64,000 nucleotides of DNA, from NCBI GenBank assembly GCA_035541895.1, contig DATKMK010000012.1:56200-120199 (forward strand). Direction: 5' to 3'. The notes under the pieces were generated by a model. The model was given only the letters and a program-made list of their open reading frames with translations, had not been told where the DNA came from and made no database searches. Shown in pieces: positions 24,685 to 33,264 of the stretch (the stretch's first letter is position 1; every line of letters begins with the position of its first letter). The position numbers and the translations under genes are program-made. This DNA comes from DATKMK01 sp035541895. Its GTDB lineage: Bacteria > Desulfobacterota > Binatia > HRBIN30 > JACQVA1.

Positions 24685-26067
24685 CTACGAGATCGTCGCC
24701 CAGGCGTTCTCGTGCGAGCGCAGGTAGCGATTCACTTTCAGGTTGGCGACGAGGTACGCAACGGTTTCTAGGTAGCTGCCGCTCGGCGGCGGAAGCAATC
24801 GCTGGGCAATCGCCCGCGTCGAGTAGAATCCTTCGTAGACGTACTTGAAGCCGGCCATCATTTGCTCGGCGGTCATGTTGGCCGGCTTGATGAGCGGACT
24901 GCCGTAGTCGTAGCGCGCCCAATCCTGCACCGTGATCCGACCGGCCGCGGCCATGTCGTCGTAGTACTTCGTCCCCGGATACGGACACGGCGTGAACAAC
25001 TTGAGGAAGCTGATCTTGTTGTCGATGAGGAATTGCAACGAGCGCCCGAACGTATCGAGCGTGTCGCCGTCGAGGCCGACCATCAGCAGGGCGATGACCT
25101 GAATACCCTTGCCACGGATCGCCGCGAGGTCGCGATTGAACCGTTTCGGGAGATTGAATCCCTTCTTGATCGACTCGAGGCTGTCTTCGTTGATGCTCTC
25201 CAGGCCGATCGACAGGCTGACGCAGCCGCTGCGCGCGGCGAGATCGAGCAGCTCGGGATCGCGCGCGATGTTGATCGTGCTCTGGCTGGCCCACTTCAGC
25301 TTGAGCGGAATCATCGCGCGGAACAATTCTTTCGCCGCGTCGGGGTGGGCGATCGGATTGTCGTCGAGAAACAAGATGCGGTTGGCGCCGAGCGATTTGA
25401 TGCTCCGCAGATCTTCGATCACCTCGTCCACCGGCCGCGTTCGAAAGCTGCGCTTGTAGTAGGTCTGCACCGCGCAGTACTCGCACGGATGGGGGCAGCC
25501 GCGCGAGAAGACGATCGGCCAGTGAAAGTACATGCGGTAGAGCCAACTGCTCTTGAACGCTTCGTACTTCAGCAGCGGCAAACTCGTGTAGTCGATGCGC
25601 GGGAGGTTCACCAAATCGTGCCAACGCTCGCTGCGGTAGACGCGGCGATTCAATCCCTCCGAAAAGTCGGCGAGCAGTTGCGGCCACACGAACTCGGCTT
25701 CGCCCGCGACCACCGCGTCGGCATGGTTCAGCGATTCGTCGACGGTGAGCGTGACCCACGTCCCACCAAGGACGACACGGACGCCACGCGAGCGAAAACC
25801 ATCGGCGAGGTCGTACGCGCGCTGGATCTGCGGCCCCATCGCGGTGATCCCGACGAGATCGACGTCGGCGTTCAGGTCGACATCGTAGAACAGTTCGTCG
25901 ACCATCGACACCTCATGCCCCGGCGGCGTCAACGCCTTGAGATAGGGCAGCGTCATGCCGCTGGTCCAATAGCGTGTGGTCTTATGCAGCGACCCGTCTG
26001 AATTGTAGTGGGTCGGTGAGATCAGCAGGATGCGCACGGAAGGAATCTGCGAGGTTTTTGCCAGCAA
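24685..26067 (-). CDS. B12-binding-domain radical SAM enzyme (rSAM-3, HpnJ/HpnP-like)
   Basis: 460 residues. The N-terminal B12-binding-like domain (to about 135: LLISPTHYNSDGSL, VVLGGTWVTLTVDESL, AVVAGEAEFVWPQLL) precedes a radical SAM barrel with Cys191, Cys195 and Cys198 in SRGCPHPCEYCAVQ. FLDDNPIAHPDAAKELF and GLESINEDSLESIKKGFN follow, typical of the hopanoid methylase and related group. Single gene on the minus strand; the plus-strand neighbour ends 8 bases away. It is the third B12-type radical SAM enzyme in about 23 kb, so a linked pathway is plausible. Confidence 0.84.
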   Translation of the reverse strand: MLAKTSQIPSVRILLISPTHYNSDGSLHKTTRYWTSGMTLPYLKALTPPGHEVSMVDELFYDVDLNADVDLVGITAMGPQIQRAYDLADGFRSRGVRVVLGGTWVTLTVDESLNHADAVVAGEAEFVWPQLLADFSEGLNRRVYRSERWHDLVNLPRIDYTSLPLLKYEAFKSSWLYRMYFHWPIVFSRGCPHPCEYCAVQTYYKRSFRTRPVDEVIEDLRSIKSLGANRILFLDDNPIAHPDAAKELFRAMIPLKLKWASQSTINIARDPELLDLAARSGCVSLSIGLESINEDSLESIKKGFNLPKRFNRDLAAIRGKGIQVIALLMVGLDGDTLDTFGRSLQFLIDNKISFLKLFTPCPYPGTKYYDDMAAAGRITVQDWARYDYGSPLIKPANMTAEQMMAGFKYVYEGFYSTRAIAQRLLPPPSGSYLETVAYLVANLKVNRYLRSHENAWATIS

Positions 26068-26109
26068 GTCAACGTGGCAGTTGAGCCGCGGTATGCGCAG
26101 GAGCTGGCG

Positions 26110-27464
26110 CTACGAGTCTTCCACGATCGGCTTTGCTCTCGATGCCACGTCGACGATGTTCGAAAGCACCTCGCCGACTTCAAGGTCGATCTGGTCGTGC
26201 GCGACGTAGCGCGCCAGGATGTGATAGTCGGTCTTTCGCAACAGGTTGAGCAGCCCGAGTCTTTCGAAAAAGATCACGAACGGTCGATCGAGGAATTCGT
26301 TGCTGACCTTTGTATTGATCCACCATGGATCCGAGCGATCGCGCATCGCCGCGCGAGGCACGAGATCGTCGATGCACTCCTGCATGATGCGGTGTCGACG
26401 TTCGGCTTCCGATCGCTCGAACAAAGGGCCGGCCGCGGCTGCTTCCCGTGACGACTCGGCGTAGGACAAGAGCGTCTCCGGCTGACCGAGATAGTTCTCG
26501 ATCTCGCGCCGCCGCCACATCTTTTCCTGCCGACCTGGAGTCGGCTGCAGTGATCGGTCAAGCCGGTCGCAGAGCGCGAACCCGAGCCGATCCACTTTCG
26601 CCTCGCGTAGGCCGTGGAAGTGCTCGCGCGCTCGCTGCGGTTGATTCTGAATGTAGTGCACGAGCAGCAATAGCGTTTGCTGTAGTCCTCGCCCAGACGA
26701 GGCAAGGTCCAAACGCACACCGGACATCTCACGGTAAGTCATCGTGATTTCGCCGCGCTCGGCAATGTAGGTCGGTTCGTCCAGCGTCACGCCGAAGAGG
26801 CTCTGGATCCGCTGGCAGACGCGCGCCCACTCTCGCCCGCCATCCTGGCCGGTTAGGATCTGATAGCACAGATTGCGCAGCACTTCGGCGGTTCGGCCTT
26901 CGCCGAGGCGAACATTGATCGCACCTGGTCAGGTCGAGTTTCGCTCGCTGCTAAGCCGGACATGGGGGGAAGGAACGCCACGCGGATGTCGGAGCATTCG
27001 TCGGGAATAGGCATGCGCGTGGGATTCTTCTCCTCGGATCGCCGAAGCGGCCGACAGTAAAATGATTCCTCGTTGGCGTAGTCAAACTCCAGTCCGCAGA
27101 CCCATGGCTTGTCGTCGGCGACCCCTTCGACGCTGATGTCGATCCGAACGTTCTTTGTCTCCTGCTTGCCGCCTATCTTTTGTACGTCGCGAACATGCAA
27201 ATCCCGCCACAACAGATTTGCATCGGGAACTGGAACTGCGACCAGGTCACGGCGGTTGATCGTCACGCCCGGGCGCTTCTCTGGGGTCGCTTTCCCAGCT
27301 CGCTTCTCATTCCATCGGCGAAGCCCGATGTCCCACAGAGCCAGAGCTTGCAGCGCGGTAGTCTTGCCAGAGTTGTTCGGGCCGATCAGCACCACCGGGT
27401 TGCCGAGTTCGATCTCCACCGATCCGAAGCGCTTGAAGTTGCGCGCGATCAGCTTTGTCAGCAT
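26110..27464 (-). pseudogene. decayed OLD-like AAA ATPase (frameshift plus internal deletion)
   Basis: The start is intact: MLTKLIARNFKRFGSVEIE and Walker A GPNNSGKTT near residue 30. Near 26925-26930 the frame breaks. After ETRPDQ, the continuing homology (NVRLGEGRTAEVLRNL) is in another frame, consistent with loss of one G. The second frame reads on through SSGRGLQQTLLLLVHYI and then jumps to RRREIENYLGQPETLL, the family C-terminal part. The Walker B and following nucleotide/nuclease segment expected between these parts is missing. OLD-type ATPases are often defence genes, but this copy should be inactive. The base loss could be a sequencing error; the deletion could not. Confidence 0.8.
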
Positions 27465-27568
27465 CGCGCCAGCTCTTACCGGAACCCAACGGGAAACCCG
27501 AGAATGCTGCAGTCCCGGTCGTGAACGACCTTCGACTTCATGGCGGCCTGTGCTAGGTTCTCGCGCCC

Positions 27569-28339
27569 ATGAGCCCCCCGACCGACGCCCACGTGCTGAC
27601 TGCGCCGCCGACGCGTGTGCGCGTATTCGTCAACCGACTGATCTTCCGCGGCATGCTGTTCACCATGGGCGCCATCGCCGTCGTGATGTACCGTGTGATT
27701 CGCAACAAAAACGTGACCTGGGCGTTCGCCAAGGCGCAGGCGCGCAATCTGATCCGCATGTGCGGCGTGACCGTGCACCTTCGGGGACTCGAACACCTCA
27801 CCGGTGGGCCGTACATCTATGCGCCCAATCACCAGAGTCACTTCGACATCGCGGCGCTGCTCGGTTACCTGCCGGGCAACAACCGCTTCGCCGCGAAGAA
27901 AGAAATGTTCGACGAACCTATCCTCGGCGCGGTGCTGCGGACGATGGGGATGATCCCGATCGATCGCGACAATCCGCTCGAAGCCATCGACCGGCTCAAC
28001 CGCCTCAAGGACGAACACTATTCGACGATCATTTTCCCGGAAGGCACACGCAGCCGCGACGGCAACTTGCTCCCGTTCAAGAAGGGGCCATTTGTTGCCG
28101 CCATTCATCTCGGCCTGCCGATCGTTCCGGTGGTGTGCAAAGGCACGCAGCAGATCATGCCGAAGGGCGGCTACCTGTCGATCGTTCCCGGCGAGGCGGA
28201 GGTGGTTGTGCTCGAGCCGATTCTTACCGCCGGCATGACCTACGACGACCGTGATCGGTTGCGCGAGCTGGTGCGCGAGCGCATCGCCGAGGAACTCAAG
28301 CGTCCGTTCGCGCATCGCTTACGGCCAGCGCAGACGTGA
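27569..28339 (+). CDS. 1-acyl-sn-glycerol-3-phosphate acyltransferase-like (PlsC family)
   Basis: 256 residues. One N-terminal membrane segment (about 25-45), then the acyltransferase motifs in order: APNHQSHFD (H-x4-D catalytic pair), MIPIDRDN, IIFPEGTRSRDG and LPIVPVVCKG. PlsC enzymes move an acyl group from acyl-ACP or acyl-CoA to a lysolipid or other hydroxyl in the inner membrane. It overlaps the next gene, an acyl/aryl-CoA ligase, by one base. The pair may activate and load a specialised acid onto a lipid head rather than make bulk phosphatidic acid; another PlsC lies at 32473-33219. Confidence 0.88.
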   Translation: MSPPTDAHVLTAPPTRVRVFVNRLIFRGMLFTMGAIAVVMYRVIRNKNVTWAFAKAQARNLIRMCGVTVHLRGLEHLTGGPYIYAPNHQSHFDIAALLGYLPGNNRFAAKKEMFDEPILGAVLRTMGMIPIDRDNPLEAIDRLNRLKDEHYSTIIFPEGTRSRDGNLLPFKKGPFVAAIHLGLPIVPVVCKGTQQIMPKGGYLSIVPGEAEVVVLEPILTAGMTYDDRDRLRELVRERIAEELKRPFAHRLRPAQT

Positions 28340-29733
28340 TGGTCGAGCCGAACCTCGCGCGGACGACTCTGGGCCGCGACGTGCCGTCCGAGCGGTTGCG
28401 CGCGGCGGTCGACCGCGCCCGGCGCAGCGAGTTCTATTCGCGCCACCTCACGGGTCACGCACTGACAACGCGTGAGGATCTCGCTCGACTCCCGCTCACC
28501 TTCAAGCATCACCTCCAGGAAGCGAGCCCGTTCGGAATGCTGGCGGTGCCGCCGGCGTCGGCGTGGCATTATCACGAGACCAGCGGCACGACCGGAGTTC
28601 CGACGTCGACGTGGTGCGGCCTCACCGAAGTACGGATGCTCGCGGACACTCTCTGCAGCATGGTGCCGGAACTCTCCGAGGGCGCGATCTTGCTCAATCG
28701 CTTTCCGCTGTTTGCGCCGGCCTCCTTCATCTTCGAGCAGGCACTGCAATCGGCACATGGCTGCCACATTCCCGCGGGGAATCTGACCTGGGATGTCCCG
28801 TTTCTCCGCGCCCTCGGCTTCATCCGCCGGCTCGAGGTGACCGCGCTGGCGTGCCTGCCGTTCGAGGCGATGCTGCTGCGCGAGTTGGCGCTGGCGCAAG
28901 GGCTCGACTTCAGGCGCGAGGTCGAATCGGTGCGCGTCATCTTCTGCGGCGGGGCGGCGCTGCCGACCGCGCTGCGGCGGACGATCGAGAACGATTGGGA
29001 CGCACGCGTGGTTGAGATCTATGGCTCGAACGAGGCGATGGGTCTCGGCATCAGTTGCCCGCACGGAAAGTTGCATCTGTGCACGGACCTGGTGGAGATC
29101 GAAGTCCTCGATCCGCAGACGCATGTGGCGGTGCTGCCCGGTGATGTCGGCGTGCTGACCGTCACCAGCTTGGTTCACGAGGTGATGCCGCTGGTGCGTT
29201 ACGTCACCGACGATCTGGTGCGGATGGATGCGACCCCGTGCCCCTGCGGCGATGAACGCCCGACCGGTACGGTGCTGGGTCGGCTCGACGAAGTCGTCGA
29301 GCTCGATGGCCATCGCATCACCCAATACGAATTGCTCGACGCCGTCTACGAGGTCGCCGAACGGATCGGCACTCGCGTGTTCTTCGTGTTGATTCGGCAT
29401 CGCGGCTTGCACGTCATCTTCGAGGCGGAGTCGTCGCGCCTGCCGGCGCACGAAGCCGAGCGCGCGCTGCGCGATCGGTTGCGGATGTCGCTTGCGGTCG
29501 AGTTCGTCGCCACCGGCGAGGTGTTGGACCGCGGCGCCCTGGTGCGCACGCCGAAGATTTACAAACCGGGCTTCGTCAGCGATTGGCGCGGAGCGGGCAA
29601 GAAGAGCATCACGATCATGGAAGCGATGCTCGAATGGCCGCGTTTCGATTTGCCGGCCCTGCTCGGCATCGCCACGCGGCAGATCAGAAACGCGCGGCGC
29701 CGGCGCCGCCTGCTGCGCGACGATCGCTTGTGA
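28339..29733 (+). CDS. PaaK-like acyl/aryl-CoA (AMP-forming) ligase
   Basis: 464 residues from ATG 28339 (a GTG is one codon earlier). AMP-binding motif HYHETSGTTGVPTST near residue 82, the adenine-binding region VIFCGGAALP and VEIYGSNEAMGLG, and LGRLDEVVELDGHRI in the hinge. The size and the Y-G-S-N-E motif match phenylacetate-CoA-ligase-like enzymes. It adenylates an aromatic or fatty acid and transfers it to CoA or a carrier protein (known for the class). Next to a PlsC and in the same locus as an ammonia-lyase, its likely substrate is an aryl acrylate starter, as proposed for aryl polyene ligases. The C-terminal Arg-rich tail is unusual. Confidence 0.85.
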   Translation: MVEPNLARTTLGRDVPSERLRAAVDRARRSEFYSRHLTGHALTTREDLARLPLTFKHHLQEASPFGMLAVPPASAWHYHETSGTTGVPTSTWCGLTEVRMLADTLCSMVPELSEGAILLNRFPLFAPASFIFEQALQSAHGCHIPAGNLTWDVPFLRALGFIRRLEVTALACLPFEAMLLRELALAQGLDFRREVESVRVIFCGGAALPTALRRTIENDWDARVVEIYGSNEAMGLGISCPHGKLHLCTDLVEIEVLDPQTHVAVLPGDVGVLTVTSLVHEVMPLVRYVTDDLVRMDATPCPCGDERPTGTVLGRLDEVVELDGHRITQYELLDAVYEVAERIGTRVFFVLIRHRGLHVIFEAESSRLPAHEAERALRDRLRMSLAVEFVATGEVLDRGALVRTPKIYKPGFVSDWRGAGKKSITIMEAMLEWPRFDLPALLGIATRQIRNARRRRRLLRDDRL

Positions 29734-29739
29734 CGTTGC

Positions 29740-30666
29740 ATGACGGGAGTCGCGTTGGACGCCTCCACAAAACGGCACGCCGTTCGATGGTCGTGCGATT
29801 CTTCGTGGTGGGATCTTGGCCGACGCGACTACCGCACGATGCTGCGCAGCGCGGCGCTGCGACCCGGAATTCTTCTCGAAGGTCCATGCTCTGGGAGTAT
29901 GCCCGCGGTGATCTTCGTTCACGGTGCTCGCGGCAGCCCGTTCCAATTCGCGCCGATTGCGGCGTCGCTGCGTCGGGACGTCAACGTCGGCGCATTTCTT
30001 TATGACGATCACGCGCGCCTCGCGCCGGCCGCCGAATCGTTGCGACGCGAGTTGATGCGCCTGTCGGGCAACGTCGTCCTCGTTGCGTACAGCATGGGCA
30101 CATTGCTGTGTGCGTCCGTCGGTGCTGATGACCGTGACGGGCGGTTCCGCGAGGTCGGCGCAGTCTACGTCAATCCGTTGATCGGCGGCAGTCGGTACGC
30201 CGACGCCGATCCCGCGCTGGCCATTCTTGGCGACCTTCCCATGTTGCGCTGGCTGCATCAGGTGAAGACCGGCGTGCAGCGGCTATTGTTTCCTCCTTTC
30301 GTTCAGGACCTCGCGCCCGAGAGCGATTTTCAACAGGCGATTTTCGGGCGCGGGAGTCGACCGGCATCGTTCGCCGGCAACACGACGATCGTGTTCACGG
30401 AGGAGCCGGGGAGAGAATGGGACATCTCTGGGTCGCGGGTTGAGCGATTTTTCGGCCGCTCACGCGGCGAGTTGCTGGCGCGACTCGGCACGGTCGCGCC
30501 CCTGGGGGCAGCCACGTGCGTTGGCCACGCCGCCGTCTTGGCGCACGAGGAAATCTTGCTGCCACCGATCATGCAGGCGCTGGCGGCACAACAAGCGGCG
30601 TCGCCGATCGTGGCACAAGGGCCAACCGTGATTGATCGGCGCTACGCCGAAGACTCGCCCGCGTGA
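29740..30666 (+). CDS. alpha/beta-hydrolase
   Basis: 308 residues at the longest reading; the true start may be later (ATG 29839 or 29899), since the first 50 residues carry no domain. Oxyanion motif VIFVHGARGSPFQF, nucleophile elbow VAYSMGTLL (Ser), and a late His in CVGHAAVL complete a plausible triad. No signal peptide. It could release or edit an acyl product as a thioesterase or lipase, which is a possibility because no other thioesterase of the pathway is visible. It starts 6 bases after the ligase and is probably co-transcribed with it. Confidence 0.7.
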   Translation: MTGVALDASTKRHAVRWSCDSSWWDLGRRDYRTMLRSAALRPGILLEGPCSGSMPAVIFVHGARGSPFQFAPIAASLRRDVNVGAFLYDDHARLAPAAESLRRELMRLSGNVVLVAYSMGTLLCASVGADDRDGRFREVGAVYVNPLIGGSRYADADPALAILGDLPMLRWLHQVKTGVQRLLFPPFVQDLAPESDFQQAIFGRGSRPASFAGNTTIVFTEEPGREWDISGSRVERFFGRSRGELLARLGTVAPLGAATCVGHAAVLAHEEILLPPIMQALAAQQAASPIVAQGPTVIDRRYAEDSPA

Positions 30667-30691
30667 AACTCCGCCACCGCTCGGTAACGCG

Positions 30692-31669
30692 CTAGCGAAC
30701 CACCTGACGCCGCGGCGCGGGATCCTCGCGCGCGGGCACTGCCGCTTCCATCGGTGCCTCGGCCGGCCAAAACGGCGTGAACTGAAACCACTGGGTTGGA
30801 AACTCGCGCACGATCGCCTCGAACTCGGCGACCACCTCGGTCATCACCCGATCGAGGACATGATGATCGCGCGCGTCACGGCCGATGCGATACCGCTGGC
30901 CGACGCGAATCTCGTAATGGCGCGTGCCAAGTCGCGGGATAAACACCGGGACCACCGGCGCGCCGGCAAGCCGCGCAAGCACGAACGGCCCGGACGGGAA
31001 CGGTGCCGGCGCGCCGAAGAACGGAATCAGGCGCGCGCCACCCGGACCGAGCATGCGATCGAGCTGGATCGCCACGATCTCGTTGGCGCGCAGCGCGCGA
31101 ATCATGTTGATCGAGGAAAATACCGACGTGTCCGAATACAACACCTGCACCCCAACCTGTTCACGCGCGGTGCGGACGTATGCTTGCGTGGTCGCGTTCA
31201 CCTCGCGCGCCATCACGATGTTGATGGGCCGGTCGTAGTCGCGCAACGTCTTGGCCGCGATGTCCCAGTTGCCGAAGTGGCCGGTGACCACCACGGCGCC
31301 GCGCCGTTCGCGGAGCGCCTCGGCCAACGGGTCGTGATCGGGAGGATCGAGTCGTATCGCGTGCGGCCGCGGCCCGTAGTACTCCATCGTTTCGGTCATA
31401 CAGTGCGCGAACTCGGCGAACATCCACAGCGCCTCGCGCGCCGCGCGGCGCCGGTCCGGGTCGCCGAGGATGCGCTGCAGATTGTCGATCGCGCCGCGGC
31501 GATTACGGCCGATCAGGGCGAAGATGATCGCCGCGATGGCCGGTGGCGAACAGCGCTTCCACCATTCCGGTCCGTACACGCATCCGAGGTAAGCGAACTT
31601 GCGCCACCACAAGCCGTCAAAACGCAGTGCTTGCAAGAGCGGGGCGAAGACGGACCGAGAAGGCTCCAT
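30692..31669 (-). CDS. LpxL/HtrB-like lipid A-type acyltransferase
   Basis: 325 residues from ATG 31669; the open frame continues upstream to 32395 but that part is antisense to the next gene and is rejected. A membrane segment near residues 40-55 is followed by the H-x4-D catalytic motif in VVTGHFGNWDIAAK and then LDRMLGPGGARLIPFFG. The LpxL/M family transfers secondary acyl chains from acyl-ACP onto lipid A precursors at the inner membrane. LpxL-like proteins are common in aryl polyene clusters, where they are thought to attach the aryl polyene to its lipid or sugar carrier. Divergent from the glycosyltransferase at 31778. Confidence 0.88.
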   Translation of the reverse strand: MEPSRSVFAPLLQALRFDGLWWRKFAYLGCVYGPEWWKRCSPPAIAAIIFALIGRNRRGAIDNLQRILGDPDRRRAAREALWMFAEFAHCMTETMEYYGPRPHAIRLDPPDHDPLAEALRERRGAVVVTGHFGNWDIAAKTLRDYDRPINIVMAREVNATTQAYVRTAREQVGVQVLYSDTSVFSSINMIRALRANEIVAIQLDRMLGPGGARLIPFFGAPAPFPSGPFVLARLAGAPVVPVFIPRLGTRHYEIRVGQRYRIGRDARDHHVLDRVMTEVVAEFEAIVREFPTQWFQFTPFWPAEAPMEAAVPAREDPAPRRQVVR

Positions 31670-31777
31670 TGCGGCTGAGCTAACACGCACGCACCAGAGG
31701 TGCAACGGTAAGTTGCGGGTTGAGTTTCGCGACCGAAATCGACACTGTAGTCCGCGCCACGCCGCTCCCGCACCGCG

Positions 31778-32464
31778 ATGCCGTTGCCGAAAACCGCCGT
31801 CCTCATTCCCGCCTTCGACTGTGCGGCCACGATCGCCGAAGTGGTCGCTTCGGCTCGTCGAGTGGTCACATCCGTGCTGGTCGTCAACGATGGCTCGGCG
31901 GATGACACGGCCGCGTGTGCGGCTGCGGCGGGCGCGGAGGTCGAGTCGCACGCGGCGAATCAAGGCAAGGGCGCCGCGTTGCTCACCGGCATGCGGCGAT
32001 TGGCGCACGCCGGTTTCGATCGCGTCGTGACCATGGACGGCGACGGCCAACATCTCGGCACGGAGATTCCGGCGCTGCTCGCTGCCGCCGATGCCGAGCC
32101 GCAGGCGCTGGTCGTCGGCGCGCGTCACTTCGAAGGGGTGACGATCGCGCCCATCAAGCTGTTCGGCAATCGCTTCGCCAATCGCTGGGTCGAGATCGCG
32201 TGCGGCCAGCGACTCCCGGATACGCAATCGGGCTTTCGCGTCTACCCGCTGCACGCCACGTTGGCGTTGGGCGCGCGGGCGCGGCACTTCGCGTTCGAAA
32301 CCGAGGTGCTCATCCGCGCCGCGCGCGCGGGCATGCCGATTCGGTCCGTTGCGGTGCGCGTGCACTACCCGCCGGTAGCTGAACGGCTCAGTCACTTCCG
32401 CCCGTTCGTTGACACCGTGCGAATCATTGTCGTCGTGCTCGGCTTGATCTTCCGCCTGCGGTGA
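31778..32464 (+). CDS. polyprenyl-phosphate-type family 2 glycosyltransferase
   Basis: 228 residues, starting MPLPKTAVLIPAFDCAATIA. Nucleotide site VVNDGSADDT, metal motif MDGDGQHLG (near 88) and PDTQSGFRVYP, which together mark dolichol- or undecaprenyl-phosphate mannosyl/glucosyltransferase-like GT2 enzymes. It has no clear C-terminal membrane pair, only one late hydrophobic stretch (IIVVVLGLIF). Such GT2 genes accompany LpxL-like acyltransferases in aryl polyene clusters. Divergent partner of the LpxL-like gene at 31669, with a 108-base gap that holds no clear promoter. Confidence 0.86.
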   Translation: MPLPKTAVLIPAFDCAATIAEVVASARRVVTSVLVVNDGSADDTAACAAAAGAEVESHAANQGKGAALLTGMRRLAHAGFDRVVTMDGDGQHLGTEIPALLAAADAEPQALVVGARHFEGVTIAPIKLFGNRFANRWVEIACGQRLPDTQSGFRVYPLHATLALGARARHFAFETEVLIRAARAGMPIRSVAVRVHYPPVAERLSHFRPFVDTVRIIVVVLGLIFRLR

Positions 32465-32472
32465 GGGCGCGT

Positions 32473-33219
32473 TCAGATCGCCGCGGCCATCGACGCCTCC
32501 CCCAATTCCGCTGCGATCAGATCCCGGACCTCCTGGGTGAACAGCGCGACCGGCTTATGTGCAAAGGTGGTATGCGGAATCTCGTCGAGAACCCGGATAC
32601 GGATGTAATGGCGGCCGCGCAGTACGAATCCGCGTTTGGGCAGCGCGCGCGATGTGCCGTGGACGACGATGGGTAGCAACGGCGCGCCGGTGCGCTGCGC
32701 CAAGATGAAGGCGCCTTCTTTGAAGGCGCGCAGCCGCCCGTCGGGGGAGCGTGTCCCTTCGGGAAACATCATGATCGAATTGCCGTCCGCGATCGTCTGC
32801 TCGCACGCCTGCATCATTCGCTCGACACTCGCGCGATCGCCGCGACGCAGCTTGATGTAGCGATTGAGCGACATGTTCCAGCCGATCGCCGGCACGCGAA
32901 AGTTCTCGATCTTCGACACCCACTTGAAGTGCGCGAACAGTCGGAACAGCACCAAGATGTCGAGCAGCGATTGGTGATTCGCCACCATCACGTAGGCGAT
33001 GCCGGGGCGGATCCGCCGCCGCCCCTCGATCCGCACGCGCCACACCGGGTTGAGCCACGAGTAGAGCGACGCCCAGAAACACGTGAACTGATGAAGGACG
33101 ACCAAGCGACGATCGAACGCAGCCGTGACTGCCCAGATGAGCAGCGCCACCGGAAACAGCGCGATCGAACTGACGACGATGAACCCCCAGAACAGCAGCG
33201 ACAGGATGCGCGCGACCAT
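32473..33219 (-). CDS. 1-acylglycerol-3-phosphate acyltransferase-like (PlsC family, second copy)
   Basis: 248 residues. N-terminal hydrophobic segment ILSLLFWGFIVVSSIALFP, then VANHQSLLDIL (H-x4-D), IKLRRGD, MMFPEGTRSPDG and LLPIVVHG, a full set of PlsC motifs. It is convergent with the glycosyltransferase (8-base gap). One of the two PlsC genes may be the housekeeping phosphatidate enzyme and the other may serve the specialised lipid; sequence alone does not tell which. Confidence 0.87.
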   Translation of the reverse strand: MVARILSLLFWGFIVVSSIALFPVALLIWAVTAAFDRRLVVLHQFTCFWASLYSWLNPVWRVRIEGRRRIRPGIAYVMVANHQSLLDILVLFRLFAHFKWVSKIENFRVPAIGWNMSLNRYIKLRRGDRASVERMMQACEQTIADGNSIMMFPEGTRSPDGRLRAFKEGAFILAQRTGAPLLPIVVHGTSRALPKRGFVLRGRHYIRIRVLDEIPHTTFAHKPVALFTQEVRDLIAAELGEASMAAAI

Positions 33220-33264
33220 GCCGCGCTTCTACACTGATGCGCGCGTCGGGGCCAGTGAAGAAGG

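Noticed and set aside
31670..32395. Upstream extension of the LpxL-like frame to a 567-residue protein
   Set aside because: The extra part is antisense to the polyprenyl-type glycosyltransferase at 31778 and has no family similarity.
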